Counted from the stretch's first letter, positions 1-11,361 are shown. The stretch is DNA of 64,000 nt from Gammaproteobacteria bacterium (GCA_013214965.1 JABSRU010000010.1:51022-115021), one strand, 5' to 3'. Made by a program: numbers and translations. Notes: a model not told the origin generated them from the sequence alone.

Positions 1-287
1 AACCCGGCAATCCCAACCAACTTCCCCCCGAGCTTTAGTGCGGGTGAGTCCGTTAGCATTGGTAGTGCTTTAACCGCATTCGCTCGCGCATAACGACCGA
101 CGATTAATTCGGCCATTAATGCTGGATACGCTAAAAAAAATGCCAGCACTAAATAAGCAAAAACGAAAGCAGCACCACCATTACTAGCAACTTGTGTGGG
201 AAAGCCCCAAATATTACCTAAGCCAACAGCCGCACCAGTGGCCGCCATAATAAAACCAAATTTAGAGCTAAACTGACCTCTATTCAC
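1..287 (-). CDS. Sodium-dependent transporter, NSS/SNF family (3' part outside window)
   Basis: Reading leftward from a GTG at 287, the frame stays open to the window edge (about 95 codons). It begins with the family signature R-G-Q-F-S-S-K-F-G-F-I and then GAAVGLGNIWGFP, the Na+-binding first unwound helix of neurotransmitter:sodium symporters, followed by a second hydrophobic helix (FVFAYLVLAFFLAYP). Such proteins are inner-membrane Na+-coupled amino-acid or similar solute symporters; the substrate cannot be read from this fragment. The GTG start is preceded by AGGAAAT, a reasonable ribosome site. Only the first two or so membrane helices are present, so nothing can be said about the C-terminus. 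Confidence 0.88.
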   Translation of the reverse strand, partial: MNRGQFSSKFGFIMAATGAAVGLGNIWGFPTQVASNGGAAFVFAYLVLAFFLAYPALMAELIVGRYARANAVKALPMLTDSPALKLGGKLVGIAG

Positions 288-338
288 CGAATTTCCTATT
301 ATTTATTACCACACAGCAAAATATATGGTCCAATCATT

Positions 339-770
339 TTATTGCCAGAGTTTATCATCTTCGAATAGCTGATATAAGCTTTCAGCACGGCTAATCAGTA
401 AATTTGCAAAATCAATTTGCACTTTATCATTGTTTGCCAGATTTAAAATACTTTGTGCTTTCATTTGCCAAGTCAACGAAAAATGACGTAATAACTCACG
501 AGGTTCAGATGATACTTTGGCAGAAACATGATCAACGGGAACTTGACCAGTAATAACCCAAATTAGTTGGCCATCTTGGCTTTTTACCTTCCATAATGCG
601 ACTAAAGGCGCAAGATAACGAGATTGCTCGACCAACACTTTATTGACTAAAATACCTTTTTGAGCCAAATATTTATTACATTCTTGAAAACAGGACTTTA
701 CCCATTTTTGACGTTCGTTTTCTAAAGATTGAGCTGTCGCTTCATTTGATGTTTTAGACTCACTTGTCAT
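339..770 (-). CDS. DUF4826 family protein
   Basis: A 143-residue soluble protein with no signal peptide or membrane segment. The middle contains LVALWKVKSQDGQLIWVITGQ and, further on, a helical part with W-Q-M-K-A-Q, which I recognise as the DUF4826 type found in Shewanella-like and Alteromonas-like bacteria. No biochemical function is known to me for this family. The N-terminal 20 residues are polar and probably disordered. The ATG at 770 is preceded by GGAA. It follows the transporter at 287 in the opposite sense of reading order (it lies downstream of it only if read from the window left), so the two need not be one operon. Confidence 0.7.
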   Translation of the reverse strand: MTSESKTSNEATAQSLENERQKWVKSCFQECNKYLAQKGILVNKVLVEQSRYLAPLVALWKVKSQDGQLIWVITGQVPVDHVSAKVSSEPRELLRHFSLTWQMKAQSILNLANNDKVQIDFANLLISRAESLYQLFEDDKLWQ

Positions 771-909
771 TATTATTATTCCAGCAATAAAAAATTCTTA
801 GCCACCATAACAAAATTGTTCAGTATGAATCAATTATCCGAGCATCGTTTGTTGATAAATAATACAAACTATGGTGTAGTAATATTAATTATCTATATGG
901 AGCATAATC

Positions 910-1092
910 ATGGAAGAAGTACTATCAGTAGCAGCAACGGCAGAATTTTTGGGGATCACCGAGGCCAGAGTCAAACGTCTAGCCCGAGAAAGTTTACTTT
1001 CAAGCGCAGGAGATGATAAAGAGCAACCAGTGTTCAAATCTGTTGATGTTAAACGATACAAAGAACTCGCTGAAAGAATTGGTGGGATATAA
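910..1092 (+). CDS. Small helix-turn-helix DNA-binding protein (excisionase/MerR-like fold)
   Basis: This 60-residue protein is essentially one DNA-binding domain: VAATAEFLGITEARVKRLAR has the shape of a winged-helix excisionase/MerR N-terminal helix-turn-helix, followed by a short wing and the segment VDVKRYKELAE. A good GGAG lies 7 nt before the ATG. It stands alone between DUF4826 (divergent) and ppiD (convergent) and is closed by a strong bidirectional terminator. No integrase or phage gene lies nearby, so a role as a small chromosomal regulator or nucleoid-associated factor is more likely than phage excision, but this is inference. Confidence 0.7.
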   Translation: MEEVLSVAATAEFLGITEARVKRLARESLLSSAGDDKEQPVFKSVDVKRYKELAERIGGI

Positions 1093-1104
1093 GTTAGAAC
1101 AGAT

Positions 1105-1134
1105 CAAAAAAGGCGGTGTTAACCGCCTTTTTTT
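1105..1134. terminator. Bidirectional intrinsic terminator
   Basis: GGCGGT-GTTA-ACCGCC stem-loop flanked by A7 on the left and T7 on the right, between the convergent small HTH gene and ppiD. It can serve both strands. Confidence 0.9.
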
Positions 1135-1148
1135 ATGACTTAAATAAT

Positions 1149-3023
1149 TTAAGCCTCTGGTGCTGGATAAACAACATCACTATCATTGATTAAGGATTTA
1201 ATAAATGAACGGTAAGTTGCATCTGATTGTGAGCGCTCTAAACGACTCACAACTGCCGCTAAACTTTCTTTAACATCTTCAACGGTATTAACACCCGTTA
1301 ACGAAACAATCGCTTGACCATTGTTCGTGCTAACTAAGGTATTAGAAAATTTAGCATCCATTGGTTTAGCTAAACTAAAAGCGGCCGCGACAATAGCAGG
1401 ATCTATATCTTGAGTACGACGTGCCACTGCTTTTTTCTCGATAACTTTTACATCAGCTATCTCAGTATTAGCATTCCAGCTCGCCAAGTATTCCTGAGCG
1501 GTTACTTTCGCAACTTCTGCCGCCTCTTGATTTTTTAATAGGCTAACAATTTGTTCTTTCACTTGTTCAAGCGGTTTAATTTCACTTGGCTGGTGTTCTG
1601 TCACACGAATAACCATGTGATGATCCGGTGTAATCTCGATAACATCCGAGTTAACACCTTCCACTAACACGGTATCAGAGTATGCAGCAGCTAATACGGC
1701 AGGGTTGCTTAACGCTGTTGGTACGTTCGCACGGGTAAACAACGGAGTTGATTGAACCTTAACACCAATTGCGCTAGCGGCTTCATCTAACGTGTCTGGT
1801 ACCTCAAAGCTTAAATCAGCCAATTGTTGCTGCACTTCGAAAAATTGCTCTTTGGCTTCATTAGCAAGTAGCTCTTGACGAATAGACTCAGCGACATCAG
1901 TGAAGGCTTTAGTGGTCTGTTCTTCTAAATCAGTCACTTTGATAATGTGATAACCAAATGAGGTCTTAACCAAAGCAGACACCTGATCTTGAACTAATGC
2001 AAATGCAGCCGTATCAAACGCGGGGTCCATCACCCCTGGTTCGATCCAATCTAAATCACCACCATTTTCACCACTGAAAGTATCATCAGAAGAAGTTTTG
2101 GCTATCGCGGCAAAGTCCTCTCCACTATTGATTTTATCCAATAATGTTTGTGCTTTAGCTTTGTCTCCAGCGTCATCATCTGTCGAAGCAATCAAGATAT
2201 GCGCTACTTTACGACGAGCTTCAGTCTGATACTGTTCGATATTCTCATCATAGGCAGCTTTAACGGCTTCATCCGTTACTGTAACTTGACTGAGTAAATC
2301 TGATACTTTCAATTCAATATATTGTAAGCTGACTTGTTCCTGGGTTTTGAATTGACCGTTATTTAGATCGTAATAGTCAGTGACTTTGCTGTCGTCAATC
2401 TCAATGTTATCAAGGAAACTTTGAGAATTAACTTCAATATACTTAATATCGCGACGTTGCTGCTCTAATAATGCTGTGCTAGTACTTTCATTTTCGAGAA
2501 TAAAGTCGGTCGCAATTAAAGAACGCATCAGTTGCTGACGGGTCATATCAATTCGTAATATTTCTCTAAATTGTTCAACTCGGTAACCAGCGCGGCGAAT
2601 TTGATTTAAATAGCGATCATTATCAAAAATACCATCAACTTGAAACTCAGGCATCTTAATAATTGCTTGCTTGATTTCTTCATTGCCAACACGAATCGAC
2701 ATTTTATCAGCCATTTGCATGATTAATTCATCTGCAACTAGACGCTCTAAGACATTCTGCCTAATACGCGCCATATAAGCATTATCAGCAGAGATAGCCT
2801 TAAACATTTCGCCAAACTGGCTTTCAAGACGAGAACGTTCTTGCTGAAATTTTTGTTCTAATTTTTCATTACTAATGTTAGTACCATTAACCACAGCAGC
2901 CGCTATTTCATTGCTCCCGCCTAAATAACTACCAATACCAGCCAGAGCAAATGATAAGATCACAACACCAAGAATCGATTTAGCAACGATCCCTTGAGAT
3001 CCGTCCCGTATTTTTTCTAACAT
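1149..3023 (-). CDS. ppiD: Periplasmic folding chaperone PpiD (parvulin-like peptidyl-prolyl isomerase)
   Basis: This 624-residue protein has the PpiD layout. The N-terminus MLEKIRDGSQG is followed by a single membrane anchor at about residues 13-35, a SurA_N-type chaperone region to about residue 190, and one parvulin (PpiC) domain near residues 265-365 (AHILIAS, then F-A-A-I-A-K-T-S-S-D-D and GDLDW, ending FGYHIIKV). The C-terminal third is a second helical chaperone lobe. PpiD sits at the SecYEG exit and assists newly translocated envelope proteins; the parvulin domain of the E. coli protein has little isomerase activity. The order lon-hupB-ppiD is the standard gammaproteobacterial one, although separate terminators suggest separate transcripts. 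An AGAGG ribosome site supports the ATG at 3023. Confidence 0.95.
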   Translation of the reverse strand: MLEKIRDGSQGIVAKSILGVVILSFALAGIGSYLGGSNEIAAAVVNGTNISNEKLEQKFQQERSRLESQFGEMFKAISADNAYMARIRQNVLERLVADELIMQMADKMSIRVGNEEIKQAIIKMPEFQVDGIFDNDRYLNQIRRAGYRVEQFREILRIDMTRQQLMRSLIATDFILENESTSTALLEQQRRDIKYIEVNSQSFLDNIEIDDSKVTDYYDLNNGQFKTQEQVSLQYIELKVSDLLSQVTVTDEAVKAAYDENIEQYQTEARRKVAHILIASTDDDAGDKAKAQTLLDKINSGEDFAAIAKTSSDDTFSGENGGDLDWIEPGVMDPAFDTAAFALVQDQVSALVKTSFGYHIIKVTDLEEQTTKAFTDVAESIRQELLANEAKEQFFEVQQQLADLSFEVPDTLDEAASAIGVKVQSTPLFTRANVPTALSNPAVLAAAYSDTVLVEGVNSDVIEITPDHHMVIRVTEHQPSEIKPLEQVKEQIVSLLKNQEAAEVAKVTAQEYLASWNANTEIADVKVIEKKAVARRTQDIDPAIVAAAFSLAKPMDAKFSNTLVSTNNGQAIVSLTGVNTVEDVKESLAAVVSRLERSQSDATYRSFIKSLINDSDVVYPAPEA

Positions 3024-3146
3024 CTGAGCCTCTTTTAAATATTAAACTATTATTTGTTTTTATCGTCGTAAGACGGTGGTTTATCATAGCAGTAAAGCCG
3101 CCGCTGGAATAGTAGCAACATCGGCTAATCATAAAATTTAAACAAC

Positions 3147-3174
3147 AAAAAACCGCTTAATTAAGCGGTTTTTT
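3147..3174 (-). terminator. Intrinsic terminator after hupB
   Basis: Perfect 20-bp palindrome (AACCGCTTAA/TTAAGCGGTT, 3151-3170) flanked by A and T runs, just downstream of the hupB stop. Confidence 0.88.
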
Positions 3175-3200
3175 AGCACTAAATAAAATAATGTAATTAT

Positions 3201-3476
3201 TTAGCTGTTTACTGCATCTTTAAGTGCTTTACCGGCTTTGAAAGCTGGTACGTTAGCCGCTGCAATTTTAATTTCAGCACCCGTTTGTGGGTTACGGCCA
3301 GTACGTGCCGCACGTTGGCGAACTTCAAAAGTTCCGAAGCCAACTAGAGAAACTTTGTCGTCTTCTTTAAGAGCGCCAGTTACTGCATCAATAAAAGAAT
3401 CAAGTGCACGACCGGCAGCAGCTTTAGAAATATCTGCACCACTTGCGATTTGGTCGATTAGTTGAGATTTGTTCAT
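3201..3476 (-). CDS. hupB: Nucleoid protein HU, beta subunit
   Basis: The protein is 91 residues when started at the ATG at 3476, which has a strong GAAGGGG ribosome site; the frame is open a further 12 codons upstream, but that extension is not part of the family. The start [11 protein letters not shown], the hinge [20 protein letters not shown] and the C-terminal [10 protein letters not shown] are diagnostic. HU dimers bend and compact DNA by inserting the proline at the tip of each beta arm (in the R-N-P-Q segment). It lies between lon and ppiD as in E. coli. Confidence 0.97.
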   Translation of the reverse strand: MNKSQLIDQIASGADISKAAAGRALDSFIDAVTGALKEDDKVSLVGFGTFEVRQRAARTGRNPQTGAEIKIAAANVPAFKAGKALKDAVNS

Positions 3477-3710
3477 GTTATCCCCTTCAATTTTTCTTGT
3501 TACGACAGCCATACTTCCTGGACTGCGTTTTTGTTTTTGATATCAAAAAAAAATTTTCAATACCCGCTAATAAAAGTCAAACACTGTTAATGTTCTATCT
3601 ATAACCCCTGCCATATCAAGCAGGGCTTATGTATAAGAGCGATTCAACAGAAGCTAGGCTAACACAGTTTTTACTATTTAAAACTACTTTTTTACCTAAT
3701 CATGCTTTTT

Positions 3711-6092
3711 TTACGAAGTTTTTTTGATTTCGGTAATGTTTTGGTCATTTTCGACACAAAATCCTTGTGGATCATGTTCTAACGCCAACTCTAATACCTC
3801 GTCAATCCAACGAACCGGGTGAATTTCTAAATCACCAATCACATTTTGTGGGATTTCTTCAAGATCGCGTTCGTTTTCATAAGGAATTAATACCCGTTTA
3901 ATACCACCGCGATGCGCTGCTAATAATTTTTCTTTCAGACCACCAATTGGTAAGACTTCACCGCGCAGCGTAATCTCCCCCGTCATCGCGACATCACCAC
4001 GGACTGGATTACCGGTTAAACTAGAAACCAGAGCGGTACACATAGCAATACCAGCACTAGGACCATCTTTAGGCGTCGCGCCTTCTGGCACATGAACATG
4101 AATATCACGTTTTTCATAGAAATTAGGGTTTATCCGTAATTTTTCAGCCCGCGAGCGTACGACGGTCATCGCCGCTTGAATCGATTCTTGCATCACATCA
4201 CCGAGCGAACCGGTATAATTTAATTTGCCCTTACCAACCACGGAAGCAGTTTCGATAGTGAGTAAATCACCGCCCACTTCAGTCCAAGCTAAACCGGTAA
4301 CCTGTCCGACTTGATTGCTTTCGCCAGCGCGGCCATAATCACAACGTTGTACGCCGAGGTAATCTTTCAAATTTTTGTCGTCGACAATCACTTTGCCTTT
4401 CACTTGCTTAAGTAAAATTTGTTTGACTGCCTTACGACAAATTTTAGAAATTTCACGCTCGAGGGCACGAACTCCGGCTTCCCGAGTGTAATAACGAATA
4501 ATCCCAATAATCGCACTTTCGGCTATTTCAATTTCACTGGCTTTAAGACCATTTCTTTCAATTTGTTTGTCTAATAAATGCTTAGTCGCAATATTTAACT
4601 TCTCATCTTCGGTATAACCCGATAAACGAATCACTTCCATTCGATCGAGTAACGGACCTGGAATGTTCATGGAATTAGAGGTCGCAACAAACATCACATC
4701 TGACAAATCATAATCAACTTCTAAATAGTGATCGTTAAAACTGTTGTTTTGTTCGGGATCTAACACTTCTAGTAAGGCAGAAGCAGGATCACCTCGCATA
4801 TCCGAGGCCATTTTATCGATTTCATCCAATAAAAATAGTGGGTTTTTTACCCCAACTTTCGCCATTTTCTGAATCAACTTGCCTGGCATCGAACCAATGT
4901 AAGTACGACGATGACCGCGAATTTCAGCTTCATCACGTACGCCGCCTAAAGCCATTCGAACATATTGACGCCCGGTCGCTTTAGCAATTGATTGCCCTAA
5001 TGAGGTTTTACCAACACCAGGAGGGCCGACCAAACATAGGATTGGACCTTTTAGTTGTTTAACCCGTGATTGCACCGCGAGGTATTCTAAAATCCGTTCT
5101 TTGACTTTATCTAAGCCATAGTGGTCGGTGTTTAATACTACCTCTGCTTTAGCAAGATCTTTTTTAACTTTACTGCGCTTTTTCCACGGGACTGAGATCA
5201 TCCAATCAATGTAACTACGTACCACCGTGGCTTCCGCAGACATCGGCGACATCATTTTAAGTTTTTGCAGTTCAGCTTCGGTTTTCTTCTTGGCTTCGGC
5301 TGTCATGCCTGCGTCAGCAATCTTTTTAGTCAGCTCTTCCATTTCATCGGGTGTATCGTCTAAATCACCGATTTCTTTTTGAATCGCCTTCATTTGTTCA
5401 TTGAGGTAATATTCGCGTTGCGACTTTTCCATTTGCTTTTTAACCCGCGAACGGATTTTTTTCTCCATATGAAGTAGGTCTATCTCTGACTCCATCATGG
5501 TTAGCAAGAATTCTAGACGATCGTTAACTTCTTCAATCTCGATTACTTGCTGCTTGTCTTCCAGACTCAATGTCATGTGAGCAGCCATGGTATCTGCTAA
5601 ACGTGCCGCATCTTCAATACCAGATAATGACGTCAGGACTTCAGGTGGAATTTTTTTGTTGAGCTTAATATAAGCGTCAAATTGAGTAACTGCGGTACGA
5701 ATTAAAACCTCTTGTTCTAAATCGTCCAGCGGAGTTGTCACCACATACTGAGCATCAGCGGTGATTAAATGCTCTTCATTATAGAGTTTGTTAATCCGAG
5801 CTCGTTGGTTACCTTCCACTAATACTTTCACCGTACCGTCAGGAAGTTTCAATAATTGAAGGATCGTGGCAACCGTACCCACTTGATATATTTCATCAAG
5901 CTTTGGCTCATCAACGTCGGCATCTTTTTGAGCCACTAATAAAATAAGCTTGTCTTGTTCCATCGCGGCTTCTAAGCAACGAATCGATTTTTCACGGCCA
6001 ACAAACAGTGGAATGACCATATGGGGATACACTACGACATCGCGTAATGGTAAAACGGGAATATTGATGCGTTCTAAGCGCTCTAATGGCAT
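3711..6092 (-). CDS. lon: ATP-dependent protease Lon
   Basis: This 793-residue protein aligns from its first residues with the E. coli Lon N-terminus ([20 protein letters not shown]). It has the N-terminal substrate-binding domain, a long coiled-coil, an AAA+ module with Walker [10 protein letters not shown] near residue 355 and Walker B FLLDEIDK, and the C-terminal serine-lysine protease domain with [10 protein letters not shown] (catalytic Ser) and [14 protein letters not shown] (catalytic Lys). It degrades misfolded proteins and unstable regulators in the cytoplasm. clpX does not lie immediately upstream as it does in E. coli. A sigma-32-like promoter about 50 nt before the start suggests heat-shock control. 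Confidence 0.98.
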   Translation of the reverse strand: MPLERLERINIPVLPLRDVVVYPHMVIPLFVGREKSIRCLEAAMEQDKLILLVAQKDADVDEPKLDEIYQVGTVATILQLLKLPDGTVKVLVEGNQRARINKLYNEEHLITADAQYVVTTPLDDLEQEVLIRTAVTQFDAYIKLNKKIPPEVLTSLSGIEDAARLADTMAAHMTLSLEDKQQVIEIEEVNDRLEFLLTMMESEIDLLHMEKKIRSRVKKQMEKSQREYYLNEQMKAIQKEIGDLDDTPDEMEELTKKIADAGMTAEAKKKTEAELQKLKMMSPMSAEATVVRSYIDWMISVPWKKRSKVKKDLAKAEVVLNTDHYGLDKVKERILEYLAVQSRVKQLKGPILCLVGPPGVGKTSLGQSIAKATGRQYVRMALGGVRDEAEIRGHRRTYIGSMPGKLIQKMAKVGVKNPLFLLDEIDKMASDMRGDPASALLEVLDPEQNNSFNDHYLEVDYDLSDVMFVATSNSMNIPGPLLDRMEVIRLSGYTEDEKLNIATKHLLDKQIERNGLKASEIEIAESAIIGIIRYYTREAGVRALEREISKICRKAVKQILLKQVKGKVIVDDKNLKDYLGVQRCDYGRAGESNQVGQVTGLAWTEVGGDLLTIETASVVGKGKLNYTGSLGDVMQESIQAAMTVVRSRAEKLRINPNFYEKRDIHVHVPEGATPKDGPSAGIAMCTALVSSLTGNPVRGDVAMTGEITLRGEVLPIGGLKEKLLAAHRGGIKRVLIPYENERDLEEIPQNVIGDLEIHPVRWIDEVLELALEHDPQGFCVENDQNITEIKKTS

Positions 6093-6136
6093 ATTTCGCT
6101 CTCTTAGCTTGGGATCGACAGAGTGTTATTAACCTT

Positions 6137-6164
6137 ATATTGGGATTAATAACAAAACTTCAAT
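6137..6164 (-). promoter_or_regulatory. Candidate sigma-32 (heat-shock) promoter of lon
   Basis: On the minus strand, ATTGAAG is separated by 13 nt from CCCAATAT, close to the RpoH pattern (CTTGAAA, 13-15 nt, CCCCATAT). It ends about 45 nt before the lon ATG. Motif match only. Confidence 0.6.
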
Positions 6165-6244
6165 ATCCAACAATAAAATAGATGAGTTTTATTATTTGCT
6201 GCCAGTGGGAACTTTGACAAGTCTTTTTTTTAAAACAGATAAAA

Positions 6245-6268
6245 AAAAAGACCCTGATGGGTCTTTTT
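6245..6268 (-). terminator. Intrinsic terminator after the oxygenase gene
   Basis: AAAAAGACCC-TGAT-GGGTCTTTTT. On the minus strand the hairpin is followed by a long T run, and it lies 19 nt beyond the stop at 6287. Confidence 0.9.
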
Positions 6269-6286
6269 CGATTGCCTACGTTGGGA

Positions 6287-7126
6287 TTATTTAACCCCTA
6301 ACTCTCTTAATCGTTCGTCAAGATAGCTACCAGCGGTATACTTTTCTGATAGAACGACTTCATTATTTGGGTGTAAAAATAATGGCAGTGATATCCGAGA
6401 TTTGTCACTACGACCACCAGTTGGGTTAATCACCCGGTGAATAGTCGACGGAAAATAACCGCGAGAAGCTTCTTGCAGCATATCACCAATATTAATAATA
6501 ATATTGCCAAAGTCACATGGAACATCAACCCACGAACCATCATTGGCAATCACTTGCAGTCCTGGCTCATTGGCCGCCGGTAAAATGGTCAGGAGGTTAA
6601 TGTCACCATGAGCAGCAGCGCGAATTGCACCGGGCTCTTCTTCTCCAGTCATTGGCGGATAATGAAGAATACGTAGTAACGTACCAGAACTATCTTTAAT
6701 CATTGATGGTAGAGATTGTGAATAATGCTGAGCAACGTCAGCTGGCGTGTGCTTTTCAACCCAACCTAATAGTTCTTGGGCTAGTTGATTGGCCAGATCG
6801 TAATATTCAAGAATTTGCACTTTTAAATGCTCTGGCATTTTACCCCAAGGGTAAACATGAAAATATTCTTTAATATCTTTAATGCTATGCCCTTTAGCAA
6901 TTTCTGATACCGATGGTGGGAAGTAACCATCTTGTTTTTTTGGATCAAACAAAAAATCATCTTTGGCATCAGACATGAAAAACTGATACCAAGACTCATA
7001 AATCGCTTCAACTTTTTCTTTAGCAATCGGATGATTGGTTAACACACCAAAACCGGTTTTATGCAACGATTCCACAAAACGTTGTGGCGCATCACTAGCG
7101 GTATAATCTACAGTTAAAACGTTCAT
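6287..7126 (-). CDS. 2-oxoglutarate/Fe(II)-dependent oxygenase, isopenicillin N synthase family
   Basis: A 279-residue protein with the jelly-roll oxygenase signature. HGDINLLTIL supplies the iron ligands His173 and Asp175, IHRVINP supplies His230, and SRISLP (Arg244, Ser246) is the usual 2-oxoglutarate clamp. The N-terminus (GFGVLTNHPI, then GYFPP) is the DIOX_N type. Close relatives are annotated only as isopenicillin-N-synthase-like oxygenases; most of them hydroxylate small molecules rather than make penicillins, and the substrate here cannot be read. It is a single-gene unit between lon and purL with its own terminator. The start ATG has only a weak upstream AAGAAAT. Confidence 0.88.
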   Translation of the reverse strand: MNVLTVDYTASDAPQRFVESLHKTGFGVLTNHPIAKEKVEAIYESWYQFFMSDAKDDFLFDPKKQDGYFPPSVSEIAKGHSIKDIKEYFHVYPWGKMPEHLKVQILEYYDLANQLAQELLGWVEKHTPADVAQHYSQSLPSMIKDSSGTLLRILHYPPMTGEEEPGAIRAAAHGDINLLTILPAANEPGLQVIANDGSWVDVPCDFGNIIINIGDMLQEASRGYFPSTIHRVINPTGGRSDKSRISLPLFLHPNNEVVLSEKYTAGSYLDERLRELGVK

Positions 7127-7267
7127 AATATATTTCTTATCATTAATTAATCCTATACCAACAAATTGTACGGATTAACAGGGGTGATTTGTATCTAATG
7201 CTATTAATTATAGCGTCATAACCACGATTATGTGTGACCGATCACGTTTTTTTAGAACAGAAAAAAC

Positions 7268-7289
7268 AAAACCACCTCGCGGTGGTTTT
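7268..7289 (-). terminator. Intrinsic terminator after purL
   Basis: Stem AAAACCACC-TCGC-GGTGGTTTT. On the minus strand it is followed by TTTGTTTTTT, 22 nt beyond the purL stop. Confidence 0.88.
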
Positions 7290-7311
7290 AATGTTTATGA
7301 AATAATCAGTG

Positions 7312-10300
7312 TTAACCGACATTAACCCGAGCGTTTCTAAACATTCTCATCCAAGGGCTATCTTCTTTCCAATCATCAGGGTGCCATGAGTTCGCAACCG
7401 CTCTAAACACTCGTTCAGGGTGCGGCATCATGATTGTTACTCGACCATCGATGCTCGTTAATCCGGTAATACCAGCAACCGAACCATTTGGGTTAGCCGG
7501 GTATTGTTCGGTGATTTGACCGTGATTATCAACAAACTGTAAAGCTACCGTGCCGCTGTTTAATGCCGCATTGATCGCTTGTTGGTTTTTAAATTCCGCA
7601 TGGCCTTCACCATGAGAAACCGCAATTGGCATCTGTGAGCCAGCCATACCATCAAAGAATACCGATGGGCTCTTTTGCACTTCAACTAAACTAAAGCGTG
7701 CTTCAAATCGTTCTGATTTGTTTTGAACAAAGTGTGGCCATAAATCAGAACCCGGGATCAACTCTTTAAGGTTTGACAACATTTGACAACCGTTACAAAC
7801 ACCTAATGAGAACGTGTCTTGACGGTTGAAAAACTCACTAAACTGAGCACGAGCAAGTTCATTAAACAAAATAGATTTAGCCCAGCCCTCGCCCGCGCCT
7901 AATACATCACCATAGGAGAATCCGCCACACGCCACCATCCCTTTAAATTGCTCAAGGGAAACTCGTCCCGAAAGAATATCGGACATATGAACATCAATCG
8001 CATTAAAACCGGCACGATTAAATGCCGCCGCCATTTCGACATGTGAGTTAACACCCTGTTCGCGCAAAATAGCCATCGGTGGCTTAGCACCGGTTAGAAT
8101 AAATGGCGCGGCGACATCCTCATTTAAATCAAACGTTAAATTAGCATGTAAACCTGGGTTGTTATCATCAAGTTTTAAGGCAAACTCTTGCTCAGCACAA
8201 CTTGGATTATCACGCAGTTTTTGCATTTGATAACTGGTGTTTGACCACAGTTGGCGCAAATCACGACGGTTGGCACTGAACACAGGTTCGCCCGCGGCGT
8301 TAATGCTAATGGCATTATCATCCGTTAACCTGCCAATCACATGCGTCACAGCCGTTAAGCCATGATGTGCAATCACTTCGTTAACCGCAGCTAAGTCAGC
8401 GGTCTTCACTTGAATAACCGCACCAAGTTCTTCATTAAAAAGCTGGCCGAGTAGGTCTTGATCGTTCGCTAGCTCCAGTTTAACCCCGGTATTACCAGCA
8501 AATGCCATCTCAGTAATCGTGGTGAATAAACCACCGTCAGAGCGATCATGATAAGCCAATAGTTTACCTTGGGCCAATAACGTTTGTACCGAGTCAAACA
8601 GCCCTTTTAATAACGCTGGGCTGTCTAAATCAGGTGTTTGATTACCTAACTGCTTATAAACCTGGGCTAACGCACTACCGCCTAGTCTATTTTGACCAGC
8701 GCCTAGGTCAATTAATAATAATTGAGTATCACCTTGGTCGGTACGCAATTGCGGCGTCAGTGTATTACGAATGTCAGTGACTACTGCAAAAGCGGTCATT
8801 ATCAATGATAAAGGTGAAGTCACTGTTTTATCTTTACCATCTTCCTGCCATTGGGTTTTCATTGACATTGAGTCTTTACCCACGGGGATAGTGATACCCA
8901 ATGCCGGACAAAGTTCTTCGCCAATCGCTTTTACTGCTTCATATAACCCAGCATCTTCACCTGGATGCCCTGCTGCTGACATCCAGTTCGCAGACATTTG
9001 TAATTGACTAATTTCACCAATTTGCGCGCTAGCAATATTAGTAATAGATTCAGCAACGGCCATTCTCGCTGACGCACCAAAGTTTAATAATGCCAAAGGT
9101 GTCCGTTCACCCATCGCCATCGCTTCACCCGCATAGGTATCATAACTTGCGGCGGTAACAGCACAGTTAGCGACTGGCACTTGCCAAGGACCCACCATTT
9201 GATCCCGTGCAACTAAGCCAGTGACCGTACGATCGCCAATAGTAATTAAGAAGCCCTTATCGGCGACCGTCGGTAGACTAAGTACACGGCTAACTGCGTC
9301 ATCAATAGTCACGTCACTAAAATCTAATGCTTGTCCTTGAGTGACTTGCGTTGTCGCGTCACGATGCATTTTAGGTGGCTTACCGAGTAAGACATCCAAT
9401 GGCATATCAATTGGTTGATTATTAAAATGACTATCCGTTAGTGATAAATGTGGTTCTAGTGTCGCTTCTCCAACAACAGCAAACGGCGCACGTTCTCGTA
9501 AACAAATAGCTTCAAATTGTGCTAATTTTTCAGGGGGAACAGCCATCACGTAACGCTCTTGCGATTCATTACACCAAATTTCATGGGGCGCCATACCAGG
9601 TTCATCATTCGGGACATTACGTAATTCAAAACTACCACCGCGGCCACCATCACTGACTAATTCAGGAAAGGCATTTGAAATCCCGCCAGCGCCAACATCA
9701 TGAATAAAAGCAATCGGGTTCTCTTCACCCAATTGCCAACACCGATCGATAACTTCCTGACAACGGCGCTCAATCTCAGGATTCTCACGTTGCACTGATG
9801 CAAAATCAAGGTTTTCAGCGGATTGACCTGAAGCCATTGATGATGCAGCACCACCGCCTAAACCAATATTCATTGCCGGTCCACCTAGCACAATCAACTT
9901 AGCGCCAACCGGGATTTCACCTTTTTGTACGTGTTGACCTCTAATATTACCTAAACCGCCAGCAATCATGATTGGCTTGTGATAACCACGAACTTCGCGA
10001 CCATTATGAGAAACCACTTCTTCCTCATAGGTTCGGAAGTAGCCACAAATAGCTGGGCGACCAAACTCATTATTAAATGCTGCGCCGCCCAGGGGCCCCT
10101 CGGTCATAATATCTAATGCTGAGACAATACGGCTTGGTTTACCAAAATCGCTTTCCCAAGGTTGAATCGCACCAGGAATTCGTAGATTTGATACGGTAAA
10201 TCCGCTCAAGCCCGCCTTTGGTTTTGAGCCACGTCCTGTAGCGCCCTCATCACGAATTTCACCACCGTTGCCGGTCGCGGCGCCAGGGAATGGCGAGATA

Positions 10301-11196
10301 GCGGTTGGGTGATTATGGGTTTCAACCTTCATCAGAATATGAATATCCTCTTGATTATATTCATATTCACAGGTTTCAGGATTAGGGAAGAAGCGACCAG
10401 CTTTCGAGCCGACCATTACCGATGCATTATCTTTGTAGGCTGATAAGACATTTTCAGGGTGGGTTTCATAAGTATTTTTGATCATTTTAAATAATGATTT
10501 TGGCTGATCGATACCATCGATAGTCCAATCGGCATTAAATATTTTATGACGACAATGTTCTGAGTTAGCCTGAGCAAACATCATCAATTCAATATCATTA
10601 GGATTACGATTTAAGCCTTTAAAAGCCTCAACCAAATAATCAATTTCATCGGCAGCTAATGCTAACCCAAGTTTAATATTCGCGACTTCTAACGCACGAC
10701 GGCCACCGGTTAAAATATCAATGGCGGTCATTTCACTCGGTGTGGCGGTCACAAATAAAGCGTTCGCATCATTTAAGTCCGTTAATACAACTTCCATCAT
10801 CCGATCATGAATAAGGCCGTTAAGCTGTTGCCATTGGGTAGCTGACAGATCACCTTCAATATAGTAGGCAATACCTCGCTCTAAACGTTTCACTTGAGCT
10901 AAACCACAGTTATTAGCAATATCAGTTGCTTTAGATGACCAAGGTGAGATAGTACCTGGTCGTGGCGTCACCAACATTAGTTTACCGCTTGGTTGATGCT
11001 CGGCAATTGTAGGACCATAAGTTAATAATTTATTTAATTTAGTCAGCTCAGTATCGTTTAGAGGTGCTGTTAAGTCTACAAAATGAACAAATTCAGCATA
11101 AATATTCGTTACGCCTAAGTTAAGTTCATTGCTCGTTGTTAATAATTTATTAAGACGAAATTCGGATAGGGCCGAGGCTCCACGGAGGATTTCCAT
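7312..11196 (-). CDS. purL: Phosphoribosylformylglycinamidine synthase (FGAM synthetase)
   Basis: The protein is 1294 residues from the ATG at 11196 ([18 protein letters not shown], the typical PurL N-terminus). The frame runs 15 codons further to a TTG, but those residues have no counterpart in the family. It converts FGAR, glutamine and ATP to FGAM in purine synthesis. The large single-chain form is present, with the N-terminal domain, two PurM-like ATP-binding halves ([20 protein letters not shown] is the classic motif) and a C-terminal class-I glutaminase with nucleophile Cys in GVCNGCQML and the His/Glu pair near PHPER. No PurR operator was evident in the 165 bp shared with the divergent mltF. 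Confidence 0.97.
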   Translation of the reverse strand: MEILRGASALSEFRLNKLLTTSNELNLGVTNIYAEFVHFVDLTAPLNDTELTKLNKLLTYGPTIAEHQPSGKLMLVTPRPGTISPWSSKATDIANNCGLAQVKRLERGIAYYIEGDLSATQWQQLNGLIHDRMMEVVLTDLNDANALFVTATPSEMTAIDILTGGRRALEVANIKLGLALAADEIDYLVEAFKGLNRNPNDIELMMFAQANSEHCRHKIFNADWTIDGIDQPKSLFKMIKNTYETHPENVLSAYKDNASVMVGSKAGRFFPNPETCEYEYNQEDIHILMKVETHNHPTAISPFPGAATGNGGEIRDEGATGRGSKPKAGLSGFTVSNLRIPGAIQPWESDFGKPSRIVSALDIMTEGPLGGAAFNNEFGRPAICGYFRTYEEEVVSHNGREVRGYHKPIMIAGGLGNIRGQHVQKGEIPVGAKLIVLGGPAMNIGLGGGAASSMASGQSAENLDFASVQRENPEIERRCQEVIDRCWQLGEENPIAFIHDVGAGGISNAFPELVSDGGRGGSFELRNVPNDEPGMAPHEIWCNESQERYVMAVPPEKLAQFEAICLRERAPFAVVGEATLEPHLSLTDSHFNNQPIDMPLDVLLGKPPKMHRDATTQVTQGQALDFSDVTIDDAVSRVLSLPTVADKGFLITIGDRTVTGLVARDQMVGPWQVPVANCAVTAASYDTYAGEAMAMGERTPLALLNFGASARMAVAESITNIASAQIGEISQLQMSANWMSAAGHPGEDAGLYEAVKAIGEELCPALGITIPVGKDSMSMKTQWQEDGKDKTVTSPLSLIMTAFAVVTDIRNTLTPQLRTDQGDTQLLLIDLGAGQNRLGGSALAQVYKQLGNQTPDLDSPALLKGLFDSVQTLLAQGKLLAYHDRSDGGLFTTITEMAFAGNTGVKLELANDQDLLGQLFNEELGAVIQVKTADLAAVNEVIAHHGLTAVTHVIGRLTDDNAISINAAGEPVFSANRRDLRQLWSNTSYQMQKLRDNPSCAEQEFALKLDDNNPGLHANLTFDLNEDVAAPFILTGAKPPMAILREQGVNSHVEMAAAFNRAGFNAIDVHMSDILSGRVSLEQFKGMVACGGFSYGDVLGAGEGWAKSILFNELARAQFSEFFNRQDTFSLGVCNGCQMLSNLKELIPGSDLWPHFVQNKSERFEARFSLVEVQKSPSVFFDGMAGSQMPIAVSHGEGHAEFKNQQAINAALNSGTVALQFVDNHGQITEQYPANPNGSVAGITGLTSIDGRVTIMMPHPERVFRAVANSWHPDDWKEDSPWMRMFRNARVNVG

Positions 11197-11361
11197 AGGG
11201 TTAATCACCAATTTAGTTAGATATGCTAAAATTGGCCGCAATTATAAGTGAAATAGCTCACAATTTTAACCTTTAGATTGTTTTTTTTGTCACACTTTAG
11301 CTTTTTTTTTTGATCCTAGTGCCCAAGGCGTGGTTCTGATATAGACTATAGATCATTGGTC

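Noticed and set aside
816..1016. 66-codon plus-strand frame overlapping the small HTH gene
   Set aside because: It overlaps the better-supported 910-1092 frame, which has a ribosome site and a recognisable fold, and has no protein-like features itself.
9245..9300. Looked for a PurR operator around purL
   Set aside because: No match to the ACGCAAACGTTTGCGT pattern was found near the purL start at 11196 or inside the gene.
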